A stretch of DNA of 25,306 nt from Pelomyxa schiedti (lineage: Eukaryota > Evosea > Pelobiontida > Pelomyxidae). The first letter of the stretch is position 1, and each line of letters starts with the position of its first letter. The DNA lies in the NCBI GenBank assembly GCA_020536535.1, contig JAHLWZ010000066.1:10552-35857 (forward strand), read 5' to 3'. Both the position numbers and the translations under genes were made by a program. Below the pieces are notes generated by a model. The model had not been told where the DNA came from. It did not search any database and saw only the letters and a list, made by a program, of their open reading frames with translations. Of the stretch, positions 18,191 through 25,306 are shown one piece after another.

Positions 18191-18793
18191 TCCATACTTC
18201 TCAACGTTGAGCCACATTTTGCATTCCTGAGGCTCCATCACCAGGATCAAAACCAATGGGAAAAATGCTGAGCCTTTCTTTCACCATTGCAGGGTGTGTT
18301 GCAGCAATGAATCACAACTCTTCCAAATACAAGTGTAAACGGTACTGATCCAGCTGCACTATTCAGCCCTGTGTTGTGTGAATGCAACAATAGCAGGTAT
18401 GAATTGATCCCACTTGACACTTGTCACCAGCTTTCTTTTGGGAACGGAATTAGCCTGTTCAACTGTTGTTCCTGTTGCCAGAGGTCAACATTCTCCATAT
18501 TGACGGTGCTGTCACCATCGCACCACAAGGAGCTTTCATGTAATCAGAGAACATTGAGAAAAACCATTTGATCTGCCAGTGGGGTCTACAGTAGTGTCTT
18601 CTGTATATTTTAACTTTCATGGAAACACCCAGGAGCTGGCGGCCTCTGTATGATGTAAAATATCCAGGGGCCAAGTATAAATCGCCGCGGGCTGCCGTGA
18701 GGACGACCAAATTGGAACACCACACACTGGCCCCATCAAAGTGACACAGAAATATATGTTGGTTTCGTATATATTGAGTCATGTCTTTGCCAA

Positions 18794-20263
18794 TTGCTGT
18801 TAGGTGGAGTGAGACTGTAGGAATGAATGACTTTTAGAGTGGAGTAACAGTTGGGCTTTGCAAATCGGGGAATAAGGCCCATTGGCGAGCTCTCTTTCCA
18901 TCTAATGATGAATCCAAGTTTTAGTGCCACACAAGCACAGCATCCATGTTTCCACTCCTTGTAAGCTATCTTGGTATTCTCCAAATAATTTAAGAACAAC
19001 TTCAAAGAGTTCTTGGCATGTTCAGGTTGCCTGAAGCTTTAAGCAGAAACGAAGTCACGAATCCAAGCAAAATTTGAACAGTTCCTGATGGTTACAGAGT
19101 TATGTTCTTTTGGTATTTGTTTACTTCTTTGCCTTTAGGATGAGTTTAAGCAGTTGAGCAATACACACCGCAATTGCAGAGAGCAGTCTGCTGAACCTGC
19201 AGTCAGTGAGTTATTCCAATTAGTGCGGAAATGGAGAGGACCATGTGTACAACGCTCGGCAAGTGTTATTACAACTGCGGAAATGCTACACATGTGCATT
19301 CAAAGCTCAGGAAGGACCCGCGAGGGTCAGGGCTCATATAAAACCAAAGGAAATCAGCTCCACCAGCACTCTCGGTGAGCTGTGTAATGTAAGGGATTAT
19401 TATCTTAGCCAAAGTGGAGCCATACCCAGGACAGGATGCTGCAGTCCAAGCATGGCCTTCACTCAAGCTGGAAGGAGAATAGCCATGCTAGTGGCCGTAA
19501 TTAGAAGGCAGTTTACAATAATTCTGAACGAATTTGCAAGCCATACAAAGAGAGTTTAGGATTACATCTACCAAGAGTTCAATAGGCTTGTGGCATGTCC
19601 AGCAAAGTCTGACATAGGGATTGTAACAATACTGGACATGCCACAAGGCTTTCTGAGTCCCTGGCCATTAATTAGTCAGCTTTCAGTTAAGTAGACTGGC
19701 ATACCAACGCAAAGGAATCCATCACTACTTCGGCCAGGCTTTGCACATAATTCTGGCAACATATGCATCAGAGTATCATGGCTGAATTCTTGCCTTTGGG
19801 AGCTTCCCTTCCGCAGTGATAATGAGATGCAGACAGTTTCTGGTACTTCGCGGTAATATCATCAACGTCAGTGCTCTTCCTCTTTTCCTCCTCACAAGTC
19901 CTCTCCAGTTCCACGGCAATAGTTCTAGAAGTCTTAGTATTGTTTGGTTGTTAGATACATAAGCCTTGCAAAGTCAGTTTCCTCTGTACTAAAGCAGTTG
20001 TGGAATACCTTTTGAAGTTAACCCAACACTTCATCTTGGAGATGCCAGGCTTGACCCAGTCCCGGGTGTTGCCAGTAGGAGCTGAGGAGCAAGATTCCGC
20101 ATATAAGATAAGTACAGGGTCAGAATAGCCCCACAGAGATGCGCTCCTATGAGGAGGCAAGCTGTCAAGTTGTCTTCAACGAAATTTGATATGATCCCAG
20201 AAAGGCAATGGACAACCTGAACGAAGTAAATTGGTGGTAGCAAGAGAGTAGCAGTACATCAAG
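18794..20263 (-). repeat. Inverted duplication segment A, right copy
   Basis: Reverse-complement copy of 16015-16993. On the minus strand it carries the same landmarks: DWVKPGISKMKCWVNFKR at about 20020-20080 and ELERTCEEEKRKSTDVDDIT at about 19860-19920. It contains two blocks absent from the left copy: about 18814-19105, which has a minus-strand frame including YLENTKIAYKEWKHG, and about 19420-19705, which includes a 16-bp perfect hairpin. Stops interrupt all frames. This looks like the longer and possibly more ancestral version of the segment, but no complete gene could be assembled. Confidence 0.8.
19587..19647. repeat. Perfect 16-bp inverted repeat with 29-nt loop
   Basis: The left arm CTTGTGGCATGTCCAG (19587-19602) and right arm CTGGACATGCCACAAG (19632-19647) are exact reverse complements. 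The structure lies in the block found only in the right copy of segment A. It is not followed by a T-run, so it is not terminator-like. It could be an end-to-end remnant of a small inverted-repeat element or a folded RNA element. Confidence 0.85.
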
Positions 20264-20349
20264 ACGAGAATTGTTTGTATTCCAGAAGGCAAAACCTTGG
20301 TGATGCTGAGAGCTCCTGATATTTTCAACTCACCACCACCGTTGAATAG

Positions 20350-20461
20350 ATAGATGGCTGTGGCGCGCTCGCAACCAACATCGCGGACATCGCCGACAAC
20401 TTCCTCTCAGAGAAGGTTGAAGACACGGTGATGCGACCAGCAAGACCAGGGCTAGCTGGCT
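20350..20461 (+). pseudogene. Isolated C-terminal exon-like fragment
   Basis: After an acceptor-like ATAGATAG, the frame GCGALATNIADIADNFLSEK continues to VMRPARPGLAG and a TGA at 20459-20461. Codon choice is GC-rich and the peptide is well balanced, unlike the surrounding decayed DNA. No upstream exon was found in frame, and the family is unknown. It lies between the right copies of segments A and B. Confidence 0.35.
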
Positions 20462-20475
20462 GAATAAAAAAAAAC

Positions 20476-20790
20476 TCTGGACCGCCGCGTTTCCAAAGTT
20501 TAGGTTTTGCTGCTGGTCAACAGACAGATTCGATCAGGTCTGTACACATCGAATTCAATGAATAAGCGGGAGACCGTAACAACAACAAGAGCGCGGACAT
20601 GGAGCGTTTTCACACACACACACAAGTGAAAAGGAGTGCCTCGAGCAAAACATCAACCAAATCATTTTTGCTGCAGCAGGGGTCTCAACGTCGGAAGACA
20701 TTGAGGACACTAAGCGGTGTGTTGTTGTTCAGTTGTTGGGTATTTTCTGCCATGATGCAGTGGCCTGCACTGTTGTGTGTTTTGTGTGTT
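20476..20790 (-). repeat. Inverted duplication segment B, right copy
   Basis: Reverse complement of about 17660-17935; similarity starts near CTCTGGACCGCCGCGTTTCC and ends where the sequence becomes TA-rich (TATATATATC) near 20800. A CA microsatellite at about 20611-20624 is longer here than in the other copy. Confidence 0.8.
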
Positions 20791-22284
20791 GATGTATTTA
20801 AACTATATATATCTACCCTGCAATATATATATATGTGGTCAATTTTAACATCGATTTCTTCTTCCAGGGGGAGACATTCGAGGACAAAATGCCTTGATGT
20901 CAACAATCAAATTCCCAACATCTCCTTCTCTGATGGGATTGACATGATGGGACGGACACCTTCAACTGATGTTCAATAAAATCGTTGAAGAGCACACCAG
21001 TGCCAATGGCAGAAGAGACCATTGTTGGTCACATCCCACGGGAGACTTTGAAATGACACAAGGTCCACTTCAGCAAAGATTCTTTTTCGAATCGAAACAA
21101 TACAGAGGCAAAAAGCAAAGATAATCTTCGACACATGCTACAATCCTGGGTCCGACAATGAGTTAGTTGCTGTTCCTTGGCCAGTTTGTTTCCCCCACTG
21201 TGTTTTAGTCTCTTACCTATCCTAAGGAGGTTATGGTGACGGTCAAGTCACTGCGAGTCCCCCTCCAGACACGAAAGGCTGCAGCAGATTATCTCGCAGT
21301 CTATGAAGCACTGGACCCCAAAGGTATGATGCACGTGAACTCCTTGCAGAGCTTCTCTCACGCTAAGAGCCAGCGCCACATTTGGGTTTGGATCTAGTCC
21401 CAGAGCCGGAACCAGAGCCAGAAACAGAGCCTGAGGAAGATCAAGAACCACAGCCAGATCGCAACTGCATACCCAAAAGAGCCCAGTGAAAAATCAGCAG
21501 CAGTCCCGGGATGAAGATGGCAATTATGCAGAGCTTCTCTCAAAGCCCTTATTCGTCAGCTAAATGTACTCAACTTCTTTTTTTTTATCTTTTGCTTACG
21601 TTGTCAGAAACAACCCAAGCCAATGAAGTAGAATGTACAGGGAAACTGACAGCAGCCAAATGCTAAGAATGTGTCGTAACTCCTTGTGTGGGGATTTACC
21701 ACAGTCCCTCGTAACCCCTCGAACTTTGTGAATTGAAGCTAAAAATATCCCTTCTGTGTTAGAAGAAAAAGCAATTTAGAACCTTGGAGGCTCCCTGGAG
21801 CTCCAGCGGTCAGCGACGAAGAACTACTGGGGACTGGGCGTGACAACATCTATCCGTTTTTTAAGCGACGTTTTCGGCATCGATGGTTTCTCCGGTGTTC
21901 CGTTCGCGATGTCAGTTACTCTCCTTTTTTTTTTTTATTTGTTCGCAATGTTGTTGCTTTTTGGTTGTCTTGTACATGAATCAACATAAGCACGACAGGT
22001 ACTTAAGTACCACAATACTGACCCGGCCTTTTTCTTTTTTTCTTTTTCCCTGTGGTCTCACATGCGGACCTACTTATAATCGAGCTATCATCACGGTACA
22101 TTTTCTTTTTATCATTGTCAAGCCTTACTTCCACCTTCACACCCACTTCACCTCTCCCTTTTCTCTTGCTCTTGCACGCCTACACTCCACTCTGCCGCAT
22201 TTCCAACCCACACTCACTCTCCACTTCTCCATGGTGTTCCCTGACGGGGAAAAAAAACAAAAAAGAGGGTCTCGCCCCCCACCC
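20791..22284. other. Decayed region including an acidic Pro/Glu frame
   Basis: No intact gene. A plus-strand piece near 21384-21489 reads PEPEPEPETEPEEDQEPQPD before a stop, and just upstream, in other frames, are DYLAVYEALDPK and ARELLAELLS. Together these could be scraps of a retroelement gag-like or host acidic protein, but the frame breaks several times. From 21883 a frame is open into the downstream RNase H fragment, but its first 120 codons are Phe/Cys/Leu-rich and not recognisable. Confidence 0.35.
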
Positions 22285-23584
22285 CCCGACTGGAATGACG
22301 AGTTTACTGTTGTTAGCGATTCTTCCAGACATACTATCAGTGGAATCCTGATGCAGAAAGATAGTTCAGGAGAGTATGTACCTATTTCTTTCGTTAGCCG
22401 GAAGATGAAAGGAGCAGAGTGGAAGTACCATATCACAGAGCAGGAATGCCTCACTGCTCTCTTCGCGATTTCCAAATTCGAAGGGGTGACACTTTGTTCT
22501 GTTCACAGATGCCACCTCGGTCTTAGCCCTGCAGACAACGGCTGGAAAGTCAAGACTGGGCAGGTGGGCATTAGCTCTGCAAGAATTCGACTTCGAAGCA
22601 CACCACCGTCCAGGGAAGATGAACTGGGCAGATGGCTTCACTCGAGCCCCAATGAATTCAAGTTCAGAAACAGATGATGACCTACTAGAACCGTCATCAC
22701 ATCATGACTTAACAGACATGGACACTAACCTATTCATGGCTCCCATTCATGCTACTCCAGTAGATCCTCTCTTCATGAAACAAATGTGCCAAGGAAACGA
22801 GAAGGCATTGCTAGAGATAGAACCTGAGAATAGATGGAAGTATATTGCAGCTAGAGACCTATTTGTTGTCAAGGAAGATAAGTTGTACCGCTTGAACAGA
22901 CCTGTCAAACATCCACACCAGAGTAGAATGCTCAAGCTCTGTGTGGAAATAGAAGAGTACAGGAGAACCCTCATTACTGCATATCACAATTCTCTGAATG
23001 GAGGCGGTCACAGGGGTGAGACCAAGATGATTCATGCCTTATCCCAAAAGTACTGGTGGCCGAATCTATGGAAGGATGTGGAGAACTGGTGCAAGGAGTG
23101 TGTAGTATGCCAGCAATTCTGAGGCTACAAGCCATCCTTCGATCCTAAGAGTCTCATAGCACATTACCCAGGAGAGTATGTAACTATGGACTTCTTCTTT
23201 CCGCCAGTACCTTCAGATAGAGGACATACATGTGTGCTGCTAATGGTCGATCTACATTCAAGGTTGGTTAGGTTGAAAGCATTGAAGAATCGAGAAGTAC
23301 CGACTGTACTACGAGCAATAGAGAAAACGTGGATTCGTACACAAGGATGTCCAATGAACCTTCTTAGCGATCGAGACAAGTCGTTCATCAGTGAACTGAA
23401 TGCTGAATTCTACCGTGCTTGGGGTATACGAAAGGTAACTGTCACAGCATATGAACCGCAAAGCAATGGTGCTGCTGAAATTACTGTCCGTGTAGTGAAA
23501 CGGATCATGAGTAAGTACTTTGCCAAGAAGCCTAGCAATTGGGAGAGAACGTTCTACATTGGGTTGAGTTCGACCTCAATTTGA
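22285..23584 (+). mobile_element. Ty3/gypsy-type retrotransposon fragment (RNase H and integrase), broken
   Basis: An RNase H domain starts near 22296 (FTVVSDSSRHTISGILM, ISFVSRKMKGAEWKYHITEQ, with E in EQECLTALFAISKF). The reading frame then shifts between about 22480 and 22502; the next block holds FTDATSVLALQ, then the linker HHRPGKMNWADGF. The integrase HHCC zinc module follows (AYHN...GGHRGETK...YWWPNLW...CKECVVC), then an in-frame TGA at 23120-23122, then the catalytic core with Asp in VTMDFF, Asp in LLSDRDKSF and Glu in GAAEITVR. Reverse transcriptase, protease, gag and both LTRs are absent, and the integrase C-terminus is missing after 23584. In the intact family these enzymes copy and insert the element; this copy cannot do so. 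Confidence 0.88.
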
Positions 23585-24945
23585 CTGTAATTTTGTGCTT
23601 TTTGGGTGTTATTTCCTGGGTTCTGTAAACCTGATTCATTGGCAAAAGCCTGACTAGGTTGGGAAAAAAACTTACTTGGTGGCAACATAATAATAGACAA
23701 GAGGATAAGAACAAGAGGTTTCACCTGGGCCTTAAAACAAGTGTTTCCAGCAATACAACAACAGAAGGATTTTTGGAAAAGAACCAACCTTGTGATGCAG
23801 CTGGAATCCAGAACTTCACAAGTATGTATGATTCTCATGGCTCTTTACTCTATAAAAGTCAGCTATACTTCCATCAAAAAGTACAACCACATCATGCTTG
23901 GCAAAGGAACGCAGATCATGTGATTGCACTTGGTGGATATTTTGAAGAAATGCTGAGGCATGGGGAGTCAATGGTGGTACAGTCACCCTTTCATTTGCTG
24001 GAATAAAGCCAGTTGTGCTCCAGAAGTTCTCTACACCCCACTAAATGGTAGTAAGGAAAAGTAACTCATTACACAGAACAATGACTCCACTCCATGTGTT
24101 GTGGTTATTAACTTAGGTTAATTGTAATAATGAAGAGGCAGAACAGTATAAAGCAGAAATACACACTTCCAAATGCAGGGAACACAGTTGAAGGTGTAGA
24201 GAGTAATGAGTTCCACCAAGTGCAAGCAGCAGGAGGAAGTGCTTTCAAAATGGATGCAATTTCAAAATTCCAGTGGACTTGAAAACCGAAAAATCAGCAG
24301 GCACAGTGTTGGGCACCCCTGTTGGAAACAAATCAGCTCTGTATTCTGACCATTGTTCTCGTGAGTTAAATCTTCTTGACTGCACCACTACAGATTCATG
24401 GGTGGAACCTGAGGGAACTCCAATGGAGATCAAAAATCCAAAGCAGTCCTCAAGGCATTGCCATTGAGACCCCTGTAAGAAGGGAGAGAAGTAACCATGC
24501 CAGTCCCAGACAACATCCAGCACAAACAGAGTGATTGGCCTGTGCTGATAAGCATACTCGCAAAGTTGCAGAAATGCAGGCACTGTAAGGGCATCTTGTG
24601 TGTGGAGTGGAACATGCAGAGAGCTGGTTCTTGGCAGTGCCAGTAAGTATATCACGTGGAACAGGAAGGAACATTCGTGTGAGATTTTGGTGAAGGATGG
24701 AAAGGATAATATTGGCAGTGTTTCTCCAAATATCTGGGTATACATAGATGGCTCTGTCTTTGTTGGCCAAATCCTGGATATGCAAAGAATATTTGGGGAA
24801 CCCTTGTGAGACTGTAGTTCCTCTACGAAAGTGAGGAAGCATAAGATGCTGCTTGTCTGGGTGGTAATTCGCTCATGAATAATGAAAGGAAACTGCTTCT
24901 GTAGAACTCTATAGAAAGTCCAAAGGCTGGGAATCTGATGGCATC
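23585..24945. other. No confident gene; long overlapping frames on both strands
   Basis: The longest frame here is on the minus strand (24964-24245, 239 codons), with protein-like patches such as LQLCEYAYQHRPITLFVLD and SREQWSEYRADLFPTGV. A second minus frame over 24842-24450 has NKDRAIYVYPDIWRNTANII, and a plus frame over 23659-24006 is also open. Switching between the two minus frames around 24.6-24.8 kb would fit a spliced or frameshifted gene continuous with the exon to the right, but no single consistent model was found. Confidence 0.3.
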
Positions 24946-25213
24946 TTAGAGAAAATAGGAGCAATCAAATTGTACTCTCTCTGCTGGCATTTTCTCATCA
25001 AGGAGGTCATCTGCAAGTCTTGAAAATAGATCAATAAGTGTCTCAGATGCCAGCAGTATAACCCTCTGATTACCATCACGATCAATACCTTTCTTCCCAA
25101 CCATGGGCTCACACAAATGGGACTCAATGACATGGGAGGTAATCCACTCAACAACAGTCTTCTGCTTGTCAGATTCACAGGAGTAACTGTAGCAGCGATA
25201 GTCAGTGGCATCT
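24946..25213 (-). CDS. Unidentified minus-strand exon at right edge (partial)
   Basis: On the minus strand an acceptor-like CACCAATAG is followed by an open frame of 88 codons starting DATDYRCYSYSCESDKQK, including ITSHVIESHLCEPMVGKKGI, ILLASETLIDLFSRLADD and LLDEKMPAERVQF, ending at a TAA at 24946-24948. The composition (alternating charged and hydrophobic residues) is strongly protein-like and unlike the shadow frames. A possible donor GTACAA just before VQF would splice toward one of the minus-strand frames at 24.2-24.9 kb. The upstream exons lie beyond the window or in its last 90 nt. I do not recognise the family. Confidence 0.5.
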
Positions 25214-25306
25214 CTATTGGTGTGTCAGTTTATAGGGTAGTGATTATAATGTAGTAAAAGACCTAGCCCCAGTGATAAATAAATGTAAGTTACTAAGGCG
25301 CTCATG

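Noticed and set aside
22000-23700. Long terminal repeats or primer-binding site around the Ty3/gypsy fragment
   Set aside because: No matching direct repeats or tRNA-complementary site were seen on either side.
24245-24964. 239-codon minus-strand frame as a complete gene
   Set aside because: It starts without an initiation context, competes with another protein-like minus frame over the same DNA, and shows no recognised domain; kept only as unresolved sequence.

Overview
This is nuclear DNA from a compact, intron-rich eukaryote, most likely a unicellular protist. The evidence is the spliced genes, whose GT-AG introns are mostly 40-75 nt, the short gaps between genes in the left half, a spliceosomal ISY1 orthologue, and the LTR-retrotransposon and hAT-type remnants. 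Nothing seen fixes the lineage, and no rRNA, tRNA, CRISPR array or bacterial operon was found. All gene models were spliced by hand, by following reading phase across GT-AG introns.

Left half (about 1.4-12.6 kb), gene-dense. (1) A patatin-like phospholipase gene, 1397-4044 (+), 7 exons, about 761 aa, with a long disordered N-terminus. (2) ISY1, 4305-5640 (+), 8 exons, 283 aa, essentially the full length of the family. (3) A very large gene, 5988-11372 (+), about 23 exons and 1372 aa, that reads through a low-complexity Ser/His/Gly-rich head, a VIT-like domain, a von Willebrand A domain, a linker, and a complete PP2C Ser/Thr phosphatase domain. One junction, at 9.39-9.57 kb, is ambiguous. (4) Tail-to-tail with it, 11439-12547 (-), a helical-bundle plus TPR-like protein of about 283 aa.

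Right half (about 12.6-25.3 kb), repeat-rich and decayed. It holds a hAT-transposase remnant near 13.7-14.0 kb, a Q-rich (+) reading frame that ends facing a well-spliced but 5'-truncated (-) gene (14.7-16.0 kb), and a pair of inverted duplications. Segment A (16.0-17.0 kb) and segment B (17.7-17.9 kb) each recur inverted at 18.8-20.3 and 20.5-20.8 kb, but the order of the copies is not that of one simple inversion. Beyond these are a broken Ty3/gypsy RNase H-integrase fragment (22.3-23.6 kb) and part of an unidentified (-) gene at the right edge.

The most notable item is the VIT-vWA-PP2C gene: a putative protein-interaction scaffold fused to a phosphatase with intact-looking catalytic motifs, while the vWA metal site looks degenerate.
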